Positions 9,164 through 17,543 are shown, counted from the first letter of the stretch. The stretch: DNA of 64,000 bases from a bacterium (GCA_021789695.1 JAJYJH010000004.1:1-64000), one strand, 5' to 3'. The notes: generated from the sequence alone by a model not told the origin. Numbers and translations: made by a program.

Positions 9164-9280
9164 GGACGCCGCTTCCTAACTTGCAAAAAGGAACAAGGGG
9201 AGCTAATGCTCCCCTTGTTCCTTTCCCGGTTTTCCTATCAGGCGGTTAGAAATTTAGGAAGTTAGGAAACAGCGTCCCTA
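9161..9280. repeat. Palindromic intergenic element between nuoN and argS
   Basis: Outer arms 9161-9182 and 9259-9280 are inverted copies of each other with only two mismatches over 22 bases (tagggacgcYgYttcctaac form). They enclose a long hairpin. The outer TAG of the left arm is the stop codon of nuoN, and the outer TAG of the right arm, on the minus strand, is the stop codon of argS. A third single arm occurs at 42542. The layout resembles REP/BIME-type dispersed repeats; no transposase for it lies in this window. Confidence 0.7.
9187..9224. terminator. Convergent hairpin terminator between nuoN and argS
   Basis: A perfect 17-base-pair stem (9187-9203 with 9208-9224) and a TAAT loop, with A-rich and T-rich flanks on the two strands. 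It can stop transcription from both the nuo operon and the argS operon. Confidence 0.8.
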
Positions 9281-10885
9281 CATCCGCTCAGGCGCGGAGA
9301 CGCCCAGGAAGCCCAGCCCCCGCGCTATCACGCCTTTTACCGCCTTCAGCAGGAACAGGCGGTAGGCGCTGGTTTCCTTGTCGGCCGGGTCCAGCACCTT
9401 GTGCTTGTCGTAGAAGGAATGAAACAGCGCCGCCAACTCCGTCAGGTATGTGGTCAGATGGTGGGGGGAGTTGTCGCGGGCGCAGTCGGCCAGCGTCTTC
9501 TCCAGCCACAGCAGCTTGAGCATCAGGGCGCGCTCCTCGGGGTTGATGGCGGCCTTCGCCTCGTCGAAGGAGGCGGCCGGGTCCACGCCCTTGGCCGGGG
9601 CGTTGTCGAAGATGGAGCAGATGCGGGCGTGCACGTACTGCACGTAGTAGACCGGGTTCTCGTTGGACTTCTTCTTGGCGAGTTCCACGTCGAAGTTCAG
9701 ATGCGTGTTCGGGCCGCGCGAGGCGAAGAAGAAGCGGCAGGCGTCGGTGCCTACGTCGTCTATCAGCTCCTTCAGCGAGATGAAGTCGCCGGCGCGCTTG
9801 GACATCTTCACCACTTCCTTGCCGCGCAAGAGCGACACCTGCTGGTGTATAATCACCTTGAAGGTGCCTTTCTCCGAGCCAAGCGCCTTGACGGCGGCTT
9901 CCATGCGCGGCACGTAGCCGTGGTGGTCTGCGCCCAAGATGTCTATCAGCCTGGTGAAGCCGCGAGAGAATTTGTTCAGGTGATAGGCGATATCGTTCAG
10001 GAAATAGGTGTTGCGGCCGTCGGCCTTCACCAGCACGCGGTCCTTGTCGTCGCTCTCGAGCTCGCTGGCCGCACCGAACCATACGGCGCCTTCTTTCTCG
10101 TAGGTCATGCCGCGGCTCTTCAGCGTCTCGAGCGCGGCCCTCGGCCCGCCGGCCTCGTGCAGTTCGCTCTCCAGGAACCAGCGGTCGAACTTCACGCCGA
10201 AGGCCTGCATGTCGGCCTTGTGCAGTTTCAGCATCTCTGAGACCGCGTACTCGGAGAACTGCGCGTCGGTCCAGCCGGCGGCCTCTTTGGGCAGCGCGGC
10301 GGCCGTGTCCTTGAGGTAATCGCCCTGGTAGCCGTCCGCCGGGGGCTCCTTGCCCTCGAGGCGCGCCTTCAGCGAGAGGCCGAGCTTCTCCACCTGGCGC
10401 CCGACGTTGTTGACGTAGAACTCGGTGGCCACTTCGGCGCCGAGCTCCTTCCAGACGCGGGCGAGGCTGTCGCCCAGCGTGGCGCCGCGGCCGCTGGCCA
10501 GGTGCATCGGGCCGGTGGGGTTGGCGGAGACGAACTCCAGGTTTATCTTCTCGCCGGCGAACTCGGGCCTCTTGTAGCAGTCCGGCCTCTCCAGCTCCTT
10601 CAGCGCGGAGAAGAGCTGCGCGCTGGGAAGCCTTATGTTCACGAAGCCGGGCGCCACGGCCTCCGGTTCCAGCTCCGCCCCGAAAGCGGCTTTCAGTTCC
10701 GCGGCTATCTTCAGCGGCGGCCTCTTCAGCAGCTTCGCGGCCGAGATCGGCCAGGCTACGGATGCGTCCGCCTTGATGTGCGGCGGTGGCGCAGCCAGCG
10801 CGAAAGACGACAGCGCCTCGTCGTCCAGGGAAAAGGCCGCCTTAGCGCGGCTTTTGAGGTCGGCTTCGAGGGTGGAGATCTTCAT
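9278..10885 (-). CDS. argS: Arginyl-tRNA synthetase
   Basis: Charges tRNA-Arg with arginine in the cytoplasm. 535 residues. The N-terminal tRNA-recognition domain (about 1-105) precedes the class I core, which contains LEFVSANPTGPMHLASGRGA: the HIGH signature appears as HLAS. The KMSKS equivalent is complete (VVKMSKRAGDFISLKEL, about residue 360). The C-terminal anticodon-binding helical domain ends in the usual LGVSAPERM. The ATG overlaps the rsfS stop by one base (TAATG), so it is the last gene of the nadD-to-argS unit. The stop codon lies in the palindromic element shared with nuoN. Confidence 0.96.
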   Translation of the reverse strand: MKISTLEADLKSRAKAAFSLDDEALSSFALAAPPPHIKADASVAWPISAAKLLKRPPLKIAAELKAAFGAELEPEAVAPGFVNIRLPSAQLFSALKELERPDCYKRPEFAGEKINLEFVSANPTGPMHLASGRGATLGDSLARVWKELGAEVATEFYVNNVGRQVEKLGLSLKARLEGKEPPADGYQGDYLKDTAAALPKEAAGWTDAQFSEYAVSEMLKLHKADMQAFGVKFDRWFLESELHEAGGPRAALETLKSRGMTYEKEGAVWFGAASELESDDKDRVLVKADGRNTYFLNDIAYHLNKFSRGFTRLIDILGADHHGYVPRMEAAVKALGSEKGTFKVIIHQQVSLLRGKEVVKMSKRAGDFISLKELIDDVGTDACRFFFASRGPNTHLNFDVELAKKKSNENPVYYVQYVHARICSIFDNAPAKGVDPAASFDEAKAAINPEERALMLKLLWLEKTLADCARDNSPHHLTTYLTELAALFHSFYDKHKVLDPADKETSAYRLFLLKAVKGVIARGLGFLGVSAPERM

Positions 10886-11409
10886 TATTTTTTCTTGGCG
10901 GTCTTTTTGGCCGCGGGTTTTTTAGCGGCTGGGTTGCGCGCGGGTTTCCTGGCGGCGTTCTTAACTGCGGATTTCTTCGCCGCGGGTTTTTTAGCGGCTG
11001 GGTTGCGCGCGGCTTTCCTGGCGGCCGGTTTCTTCGGCGCGGGGGCCGGCTTCTCTTCCCACGGCACCTGCTTGCAGCCGGCGTAGACCTTGTCTATCGC
11101 GTAGAATTCCGCGGCCTTCGTGTCGTAGATGTGCACCAGCGTGCCGCCATAGTCCAGCACCTTCCAGCTGCGCGAGCGCATGCCGTCCTTGTGCAGGCAG
11201 AAGACGCCCTCCTGCTTAAGCTTGTGCAGAATGTCCTCCTCCACAGCGTCCAGCTGCGGGCCGGACTCCACCATCAGCAGCACGGCGTAGTCCGCCAGCG
11301 GCGAGGTCCCGGCCAGGTCATAGACCGCCACCGGGGACGCCTTCTTGGCGTCGCCTATGCGCGCGGCCGCCACGGCTATCTTCCTGAAACTGTTTCTGTT
11401 ATCGGTCAT
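10885..11409 (-). CDS. rsfS: Ribosomal silencing factor RsfS with Lys/Ala/Pro-rich tail
   Basis: RsfS (YbeB/Iojap family) binds ribosomal protein uL14 on the large subunit and blocks subunit joining when nutrients are scarce. The domain occupies about residues 8-118, with the expected SRSWKVLDYGGTLVHIYD near residue 85. Family members are usually 105-130 residues. This one has 174 because of a C-terminal tail of about 50 residues made of KKPAARKAARNPAAKK-like units, similar in composition to histone H1-like DNA-binding tails. The tail DNA has a direct repeat (around 10912-10945 and 10980-11013). The ATG overlaps the preceding gene's stop. It sits near nadD-yqeK and a LytR_C gene, the usual partners. 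Confidence 0.93.
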   Translation of the reverse strand: MTDNRNSFRKIAVAAARIGDAKKASPVAVYDLAGTSPLADYAVLLMVESGPQLDAVEEDILHKLKQEGVFCLHKDGMRSRSWKVLDYGGTLVHIYDTKAAEFYAIDKVYAGCKQVPWEEKPAPAPKKPAARKAARNPAAKKPAAKKSAVKNAARKPARNPAAKKPAAKKTAKKK

Positions 11410-12290
11410 ATCGTGTTCTTGCTCTTCCTGAGCTTTTCGAGCATGGCTGCCTCCGCCTGGTGCCCGATGTTGATTATCGCCGAGCCGGCGATGGAGGATA
11501 TTGTAGTAAATATGGTGGACAGGTTATTCCTCTCCACAGGAGAGAGTTTCTCCTTCCTGTCCAGCACGGCGCAGGCGAGGCTTTTGCCTTCGGCCGCGCA
11601 GAGCATCACGTAGGAATTATCGTCCCGCCAGCCGCCTTCCGGTCTGGCCGGCACCGCGGCCTCGGCCGCCCGTGGAAAGGAATCGCGCGAGTAGACCTCT
11701 TCGTACTCCTCGTTGAACATATTGTAGACGTAGCCCTTCACGTTCCAGTCGCCTTCCAGGTAGATGCGGGCCTCGTCCATGACTTTCGCGAAGAACTCGC
11801 CCGGCGACTTGTGCTGCAGCATCAGCAGGCGGCTGAGGTCGTAGAGCATCGTCAGTTCGCTCGAGGTATGCTGCAGTCGGCGCATCAGCGTGCGCATGAT
11901 GCCGCTGAAGATGCTGATACCGGTCCCGGGGTGCTCCTTTATGAAATCGAAGAACTGGGTCCGCCCGACCTCGTAGAGCACCGCAGCAAAGGAGGCGCGG
12001 GCCTGCGCGAAGCGCGGCTGCCCCTCTATCACGGCCATCTCGCCGAAGAAATCGCCGGGAGAGAGTATGGCCAGGGTCTTAAAGCTGGCCCCTCCGGCGT
12101 CCAGCGCTTTCTCTATCACGACCTCTCCGGACACGATGATGAAAAGCGAGCCGCCCTGCTCCTTCTCCCGGAAAATCACGTCCCCGGCGGCATAGGAGGT
12201 TTGCCGGAAGTAGCCGGAAAACTCGCTCAGCATCGAGTCGGAGAGGCCGCGGAATAGCGGTATTTTTCTCAGTTCGTCTATTTCGGACAT
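11406..12290 (-). CDS. Cyclic-nucleotide-binding-domain protein with GAF-like C-terminal half
   Basis: Residues about 10-125 form a CAP/Crp-type cyclic-nucleotide-binding fold: IPLFRGLSDSMLSEFSGYF, then GEVVIEKA, then the phosphate-binding-cassette region FFGEMAVIEGQPRFAQARA, which keeps the Arg. No helix-turn-helix follows. Instead residues about 155-280 look like a GAF-type sensor domain (MLYDLSRLLML near its start, LSTIFTTISSIAGSAIINIG at its end). It is therefore probably a signal-binding regulator that acts on a protein partner rather than on DNA. Its place between pilT and rsfS suggests, but does not prove, a role in pilus motility or translation control. Its stop overlaps the rsfS start. 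Confidence 0.8.
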   Translation of the reverse strand: MSEIDELRKIPLFRGLSDSMLSEFSGYFRQTSYAAGDVIFREKEQGGSLFIIVSGEVVIEKALDAGGASFKTLAILSPGDFFGEMAVIEGQPRFAQARASFAAVLYEVGRTQFFDFIKEHPGTGISIFSGIMRTLMRRLQHTSSELTMLYDLSRLLMLQHKSPGEFFAKVMDEARIYLEGDWNVKGYVYNMFNEEYEEVYSRDSFPRAAEAAVPARPEGGWRDDNSYVMLCAAEGKSLACAVLDRKEKLSPVERNNLSTIFTTISSIAGSAIINIGHQAEAAMLEKLRKSKNTI

Positions 12291-12299
12291 ACCCCCCCC

Positions 12300-13370
12300 T
12301 TAAACGCCCGCTGGACTGCAGAGCTTCTGGAAGCCATCCGAGTCGTGCGCCTTGGCGGCGGCCACGCCGTAGTCCACCAGGTTCTGCTTTACCAGCATCG
12401 CCAGCGCGCGGTCCATCGGGATCATGCCGAACTTGGCGCCGGTCTCTATAGCGCTGTAGATCATGTGCGTTTTGCCCTCGCGGATCAGGTTGGCGATGGC
12501 CGGCGTCATGAGCATAACCTCGCGCGCAGCCACTCGGCCGCGGCCGTCCTTGCGCGGCAGCAGGATCTGCGACACGACGCCCTGCAGCGAGGCGGCCAAC
12601 TGCACGCGCACCTGCTCCTGCTGGTGCGGCGGGAACACGTCTATGATACGGTCCACGGTGGAGGCGGCGTCCTGCGTGTGCAGTGTCGCGAACGTCAGAT
12701 GGCCCGTCTCCGCCGCGGTGATCGTCAGCTGGATCGTCTCCAGGTCGCGCATCTCTCCGACCAGGATCACGTTCGGGTCCTCGCGCAGCGCGGCGCGCAG
12801 TGCGTTGTTGAAACTGCGCGTGTGCTGGCCCACCTCGCGCTGTCGCACGACGCAGGAACTGGCCTCGTACGTGAACTCTATCGGGTCCTCTATCGTCAGG
12901 ATGTGCTTCTTCTTCTTCTGGTTGACCAGGTTAATCAGCGCCGCCAGCGTGGTGGACTTGCCAGAGCCGGTGGGCCCGGTCACCAGCACCATGCCCTTGG
13001 GCAGCTCGGAGAAATTGACAATCGAGGGCATCAGGCCGAGCTGCTCCGGGGTGGGGATGACCGAGGGGATAACGCGCATCACGGCCTCCACGCCGTTGCG
13101 CGCAGCCAGCACGTTAAGGCGGAAGCGGGACACGCCGGTGACGGCGAAGGAGCTGTCCAGTTCCCAATCCTTCTCGAACCTGGCCCTCTGCTCGTCGTAG
13201 AGGGCGGAATAGATCAGCGCTTTGGACTGTTCCGCCGTCAGAGGCGGAATACCCTCGGCGACCGGGACTATCTCGCCGCTGCGGCGCATCAGCGGGGGCT
13301 TGCCAACGCTGATATGTATATCGCTGGCGCCCTGCTGAACGGCCGTCTTCAGAATCGTGACCATGTCCAT
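12300..13370 (-). CDS. pilT: PilT-type twitching motility ATPase
   Basis: Hexameric ATPase that powers type IV pilus retraction. 356 residues. The N-terminal PAS-like domain has GASDIHISVGKPPLMRRSGE. The ATPase core shows Walker A (GPTGSGKSTTLAALI, near residue 131), the Asp box (HILTIEDPIEFTYE), the Walker B region (REDPNVILVGEMRDLETIQL) and the His box (ATLHTQDAASTVDRIIDVFP). The C-terminal AIRNLIRE-type PilT signature is represented by AIANLIREGKTHMIYSAIE, which favours PilT over the extension ATPase PilB. No other core pilus genes are adjacent; a GspF/PilC-like gene lies at 41273. Confidence 0.93.
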   Translation of the reverse strand: MDMVTILKTAVQQGASDIHISVGKPPLMRRSGEIVPVAEGIPPLTAEQSKALIYSALYDEQRARFEKDWELDSSFAVTGVSRFRLNVLAARNGVEAVMRVIPSVIPTPEQLGLMPSIVNFSELPKGMVLVTGPTGSGKSTTLAALINLVNQKKKKHILTIEDPIEFTYEASSCVVRQREVGQHTRSFNNALRAALREDPNVILVGEMRDLETIQLTITAAETGHLTFATLHTQDAASTVDRIIDVFPPHQQEQVRVQLAASLQGVVSQILLPRKDGRGRVAAREVMLMTPAIANLIREGKTHMIYSAIETGAKFGMIPMDRALAMLVKQNLVDYGVAAAKAHDSDGFQKLCSPAGV

Positions 13371-13384
13371 AGGAAACCCTCCCC

Positions 13385-14221
13385 TTATTTTTTAAGTCTG
13401 TCCGCGTCGAAATCCTCGCCCAGCATTACCTCCGCCGCCGCCACGCTGTTGTGCGTCGGCCTAAGGCGTATCTCCAGCTCGTCAAGGCCGAGCGCGGCGC
13501 GCAATGCGAGCGCCGCGGCGGCGTCCTCGGAAAAGCCGAAGATTTCCGTCCGCTTCTGCTTGGCCCTGTTGCCGACCGAGATAACGTCGAAACCCTTCTC
13601 CCTCAGGTCTTTGGCGGCCAGGCCCGCGAGGCCGTCCTTTCCCGAGGCGTTCAGAACCTCCACCATCGGCAGGCGCGAATCGTCCACCGCCTCCCCGTCC
13701 TGCTCCGTTCCGCGCCGCAGGTCGGTCAGTATGAAATCGGAGGAATCCAGCCCGGAAAATCCGGAAAAAACGGAAAAAAGGTCGAACGAGGAGAGATTCG
13801 TCCTCCCGGAGGCCTTTATCCGGCGCGTCCACGCGGCAGCCGAGAACAGCAGCCTGGGGTCCCGCCTCCAGCCGTTAAGCGCGTTCCAGAGGACGTTCAG
13901 GTCCGGAGCCGTGGAAAGCTCCACGTAAAAGACCCCGCCGCCGCCGGCTCCGGCCGTACCGGCCAGTTCCGCGGCCCTGTCCGCGGGCTTGGCCTTGCGG
14001 CGCTGGCGGCGCCTGTCGGTGAAGGCGCTTACGGCGCCGGAAAAGGGATGATAAACCAAAAGAGCCGAGGAGTCCGGCCCCAGCAGGGCCAGCCGCACGT
14101 CACGGCCGGACATGATCGCCCTGGAGGCCGGCGAAAGATACTGCCAGGCCGCCGCCGCCAGGGCGAACGCCAGACCGGCCGCCAGCATCAGCCTTTCTTT
14201 TCTTCCCGCAGACTGTTCCAT
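13385..14221 (-). CDS. Membrane-anchored LytR_C-domain protein
   Basis: 278 residues. After a basic start (MEQSAGRKER) comes one transmembrane segment (LMLAAGLAFALAAAAWQYL) and then a mainly extracytoplasmic protein. Residues about 185-278 match the LytR_C domain (MVEVLNASGKDGLAGLAAKD, then GFDVISVGN and TEIFGFSEDAAAAL), a cell-envelope domain whose function is not well defined. An internal ATG at 14188 overlaps the upstream nadD stop as TGATG and has a weak purine-rich ribosome-binding site, so the true start could be there, which would remove the basic N-terminus. Its position between yqeK and rsfS is a common bacterial arrangement. Confidence 0.82.
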   Translation of the reverse strand: MEQSAGRKERLMLAAGLAFALAAAAWQYLSPASRAIMSGRDVRLALLGPDSSALLVYHPFSGAVSAFTDRRRQRRKAKPADRAAELAGTAGAGGGGVFYVELSTAPDLNVLWNALNGWRRDPRLLFSAAAWTRRIKASGRTNLSSFDLFSVFSGFSGLDSSDFILTDLRRGTEQDGEAVDDSRLPMVEVLNASGKDGLAGLAAKDLREKGFDVISVGNRAKQKRTEIFGFSEDAAAALALRAALGLDELEIRLRPTHNSVAAAEVMLGEDFDADRLKK

Positions 14222-15336
14222 AGCGCCACGCTCAGCGGGTGGACCCAGCCGCCCGCAGAGAACGCATAGACAAGTTTAACATAATTGGCCGCCCGGAAGG
14301 CCGCCGCCGGATCCAACACGGCCAGCCTGCGGACCAGGGAGGCCTCCCGGAAGGAACGGCCGCGGTTGGCCAGGTCGCTTATGTAGACCAGCCGCGCCAG
14401 CGGGCCCATCCCGGGAGCGCCCGTGGCGTGCAGCCTTATGGCCCCCAGCACCTCCGGGTCCCTCACCGAGAACCTCTTCCTGGCCAGCTCCGCGCCGGCC
14501 CACACGTGCGCCAGCAGCGGCGCTTCCCTGAACATCTCTCCGCGCAGCGGAACATTCTTCGGGCAAAGGCGCCGCTGCGCCGGGAGCGGCAGGTCCCTGG
14601 CGCAGTCGTGCAGCAGCGCGGCCAACGCCGCTTTGCGCTGCGGCACCCCGACGCGCCCGGCCAGCTGAAGGGCCAGCTCGGCGGTCAGCAGAGTGTGCTC
14701 GTAGCGCCGGGGGGAAAGCAATTCCCTCAGCAGCGCCCTTTCCCGAAAGAGATAAAAGGATTTTTTTTCCAGCAGCTCCTGTACGGAGCGCTGCAACTGC
14801 GCAGGGCGGCCGCCAAGGAAAAGCCGCGCCCGGATCCCGGTGGAATCGGCCTCGGGAAAACTCCCCGCCAGGCGCGAGAAGGGGACCCCGCTCGACGCGG
14901 CCGCATACCCCGGCCTCGGGCCCACCAGCAGGCGCGCGTTCCTAAGTATCAGGTCCGGCCTGCGCCAGCGGGAAAAGCCCTCCAGGCAGTCGGAGCCCAT
15001 CAAAAAAAACATCTCCGAGCGCGGGTGCAGCCGCCTGAAATGGGAGAGCGTCTCCCAGGTGTAGACCACGCGCCGCCGCGCCGCCTCGAAGGGGCTGATC
15101 CTTATCCTCACGTCGCCGCCGAAGCCCTCCTCTTCCATCGCGGCCCTGAGCATGGCGGCCCTGGCGCCGTAGGGCACGGGCATGAAATCCTTGAAAGGGG
15201 TGCGGAACCCAGGGACAAAATAAAAGAAGGCGGGATCGAGCTGGCGGAGAGCGGCGGCAGCCAGCGCGGCGTGCCCCCTGTGCGGCGGGTCGAAACTCCC
15301 GCCGTAGACGATGACCGGCTTTTTCTCTTCGGACAT
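14188..15336 (-). CDS. nadD: NadD-YqeK fusion: nicotinate-nucleotide adenylyltransferase plus HD-domain hydrolase
   Basis: Two enzymes in one 382-residue chain. Residues about 1-190 are NadD, which makes nicotinate adenine dinucleotide in NAD synthesis: YGGSFDPPHRGHAALA holds the nucleotidyltransferase GxFDPxHxGH motif, and MGSDCLEGFSRWRRPDLIL is also typical. Residues about 205-382 are a YqeK-type HD phosphohydrolase: RYEHTLLTAELAL, LLHDCARDL with the HD pair, and IRLHATGAPGMGPLARLVYISD. YqeK proteins hydrolyse Ap4A symmetrically. In most bacteria the two are separate neighbouring genes. It heads the minus-strand unit that runs to argS. Confidence 0.92.
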   Translation of the reverse strand: MSEEKKPVIVYGGSFDPPHRGHAALAAAALRQLDPAFFYFVPGFRTPFKDFMPVPYGARAAMLRAAMEEEGFGGDVRIRISPFEAARRRVVYTWETLSHFRRLHPRSEMFFLMGSDCLEGFSRWRRPDLILRNARLLVGPRPGYAAASSGVPFSRLAGSFPEADSTGIRARLFLGGRPAQLQRSVQELLEKKSFYLFRERALLRELLSPRRYEHTLLTAELALQLAGRVGVPQRKAALAALLHDCARDLPLPAQRRLCPKNVPLRGEMFREAPLLAHVWAGAELARKRFSVRDPEVLGAIRLHATGAPGMGPLARLVYISDLANRGRSFREASLVRRLAVLDPAAAFRAANYVKLVYAFSAGGWVHPLSVALWNSLREEKKG

Positions 15337-15371
15337 AGACGCCCGCCGGGTTATTTGGCGGACCCATTTAG

Positions 15372-15377
15372 TATAAT
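15372..15377 (+). promoter_or_regulatory. -10 element (TATAAT) upstream of the 15411 gene
   Basis: A consensus TATAAT inside the AT-rich stretch gtataatatactt in the divergent gap between nadD and the next gene, 34 bases before the ATG. No convincing -35 is seen. Confidence 0.45.
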
Positions 15378-15410
15378 ATACTTCAGTATCCGACTCAAAG
15401 CACGGCGACT

Positions 15411-16169
15411 ATGGCAAAGAACAGAGACAACAGCATCATCCTGCTTGTGGACCCGCCCGAGGCCGACAGGATAAGCAGCGAGTTTAAGACCGCTTTCGGC
15501 CCCGAACGCGCGGCCCACGTCAACAGCGACCTGCTGGCGGCCGCCTATAAACTGGCCAAGAACTTCAACGACGCCATGCTGATTATCTCCTACGCCAAGT
15601 CGCCGCGCCACCCTGACCTCACCTGGCTGGACCCCGAGGATCCCGGTTTCCTCGAGGTGAAGAGACACAGTTTCGAGGAACGCCTGCAGGACGCCATGAA
15701 GCTGGCCTTCTTCACCGGGGCAAAAAAGGCCGTGCTGATAAACCATCTCTCGCCAGAACTCAAAGGCGAGTGGCTCTACCAGGCCTTCGATTCGGTCAAT
15801 GACAGGACCGTGGCCATAGGCGCGAACACCGACGGGACCTACTACCTGGTGGGACTGACGCACCCAAACCTGAAGATCTTCGAGGCCCCGGGCTTCTCGC
15901 GCGGCAAGAGCGCTGAGACGCTGGCCGAGAGGGCGCGCCGCAACAAGCTTAACGTGGTGAACACCCCGGAGACCTATTCCGTGACCGGGGAGGATTCGCT
16001 GCTAAAATTTATGGAGTCGAAGGAAACAATGCCTCCGATCTTCCAGGCCCAGCACGCCCAGCCGCAGGCCCCGGCGCAGGAGCAGGCCCAGGAAACCAAG
16101 AAGCATCACCGCCGCCAGAAGCACGCCGAAACAGGCGAGCAGCCGCAGGCGGATAAACCGCAGAGTTGA
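15411..16169 (+). CDS. DUF2064-like (TagX-type glycosyltransferase fold) protein, motif degenerate
   Basis: 252 residues. The central part resembles DUF2064, a family related to nucleotidyltransferase/GT-A glycosyltransferase folds. TDGTYYLVGLTHPNLKIFEA (about 140-160) matches the DGGYYLIGL block, followed by SAETLAERARRNKLNVVNTP. The metal-binding GSDCP motif expected about 35 residues earlier is replaced: the site reads VLINHLSPELKGEWLYQAF. The last 45 residues are a Gln/Ala/His/Lys-rich low-complexity tail. An active enzyme is therefore doubtful; a binding or scaffold role is possible. It is followed after 48 bases by the TldE/TldD pair, in the same direction. Confidence 0.6.
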   Translation: MAKNRDNSIILLVDPPEADRISSEFKTAFGPERAAHVNSDLLAAAYKLAKNFNDAMLIISYAKSPRHPDLTWLDPEDPGFLEVKRHSFEERLQDAMKLAFFTGAKKAVLINHLSPELKGEWLYQAFDSVNDRTVAIGANTDGTYYLVGLTHPNLKIFEAPGFSRGKSAETLAERARRNKLNVVNTPETYSVTGEDSLLKFMESKETMPPIFQAQHAQPQAPAQEQAQETKKHHRRQKHAETGEQPQADKPQS

Positions 16170-16217
16170 GGAGCGCTCCGCTTCTTTTACGGCGCCCCGG
16201 GAGGGTTCTTTCCGCTT

Positions 16218-17543
16218 ATGAACAACACAGACTCCGCCATAGAGAAGATCTTCCGCCTTGCCGGACGGGTCCAGTGCGAGGTGACCGTGGGGAGCCGGGA
16301 TTTGGCCCTGACCCGCTTCGCCGACAACGTCATCTCCCAGAACGTCTCCTCGTCGTCCAGGGATTTCTCCGTGCGGCTGCTGGACGGAGGGCGCGCCGCC
16401 AAGGTCAATTTCAACCAGACCGACGACGCCTCTCTGAAAAGGGCGATAAGTTCCGGATTGGAGATACTTAAGAAACAGAAAAAGGACCCGGAACTGCTGC
16501 CGCTGGCGAAGCCTAAGCCGCTGCAGGCCGGCAAGAACCTCTACGACAGGGCCACGGCGGAACTGACGCCTGTCTTCCGCGCCGAAAAGGCCGCCGAGCT
16601 GGCCCGCGCGTGCGCGAAAGCCGGCCAGACGGCCTGCGGAACCGTGGACAACGGCCGCTCCGAGCTGGTGATTGCAAACAACCTCGGCCTCTTCGCCCGC
16701 TGGCGGGACAGTTTCGTCACTCACAGCGTCACGGTCACAGACCACGACGGCTCCGGCTGGGCCGAGCAGACCTCCCACGCCGTGGGGGACATAGACTTCA
16801 GGCGCCTCAACGAGACCGCGCGCGCCAAGGCCGCGGCCAGCCGCAGGCCGCGCGACCCGAAACCCGGCAAATACACGGTGGTGCTGGAGCCGCAGGCCGC
16901 CGCGGACCTTCTCTCTTACATGAACGCCTACAGCTTCGGCGGACAGTTCTACAACGAGGGCCGTTCCTTCGTCTGCGGCAAACTGGGCAAGCGTGTCCTG
17001 AGCCCGCTGCTGACCCTGGAGGACAACTTCCTGGGAGCGGCGCCCGGTATGCCGTTCGACTTTGAAGGCCAGCCGCGCTCTAAGCTCACGCTGGTAGAGA
17101 ACGGCGTGCTCAAGGCCGTGGTGCACGACCGCAAGACCGCCAAAAAAGCGAAGACATCCCCCACCGGCCACGCGCTGCCACAGCCGAGCTATTTCGGCCC
17201 GCTGGCGATAAACCTCGCCGTGAAGCCCGGGAAGGATTCTCTCCAGGACCTGATAAGGGGCACCGAGCGAGGCATACTGGTGACGCAGTTCCATTACACC
17301 AACCTGCTCAAGCCGGAAACCATGGAGATAACCGGCATGACGCGCAACGGCACGTTCATGATAGAAAACGGCGGGGTGGCCTTCCCGATAAAGAACCTGC
17401 GCTTCACGCAGAGCATGGTGGAAGCCTTCGCTAACATAGAGGCCATTGGCTCCGCCGCCGAACTGCTGGCCGTCTGGGGGAATATCTCCTGCCCACCCAT
17501 GCGCCTGTCCGGCTTTAACTTCTCTTCGGCCACGAAGTTCTAA
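16218..17543 (+). CDS. pmbA: TldE/PmbA-family metalloprotease subunit
   Basis: Non-catalytic-side partner of the TldD/TldE protease, which degrades unfolded peptides and trims some RiPP precursors such as microcin B17. 441 residues. Features are the N-terminal ALTRFADNVISQNVSSSSRD block, YTVVLEPQAAADLLSYMNAY, the central SFVCGKLGKRVLSPLLTLED and the C-terminal TMEITGMTRNGTFMIENGGV and FPIKNLRFTQSMVEAFANIE. It has no HExxxH, which is found in the next gene. The ATG at 16218 has a GGGAGG sequence but about 13 bases away. tldD follows after 10 bases, so the heterodimer is made from one transcript. Confidence 0.9.
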   Translation: MNNTDSAIEKIFRLAGRVQCEVTVGSRDLALTRFADNVISQNVSSSSRDFSVRLLDGGRAAKVNFNQTDDASLKRAISSGLEILKKQKKDPELLPLAKPKPLQAGKNLYDRATAELTPVFRAEKAAELARACAKAGQTACGTVDNGRSELVIANNLGLFARWRDSFVTHSVTVTDHDGSGWAEQTSHAVGDIDFRRLNETARAKAAASRRPRDPKPGKYTVVLEPQAAADLLSYMNAYSFGGQFYNEGRSFVCGKLGKRVLSPLLTLEDNFLGAAPGMPFDFEGQPRSKLTLVENGVLKAVVHDRKTAKKAKTSPTGHALPQPSYFGPLAINLAVKPGKDSLQDLIRGTERGILVTQFHYTNLLKPETMEITGMTRNGTFMIENGGVAFPIKNLRFTQSMVEAFANIEAIGSAAELLAVWGNISCPPMRLSGFNFSSATKF

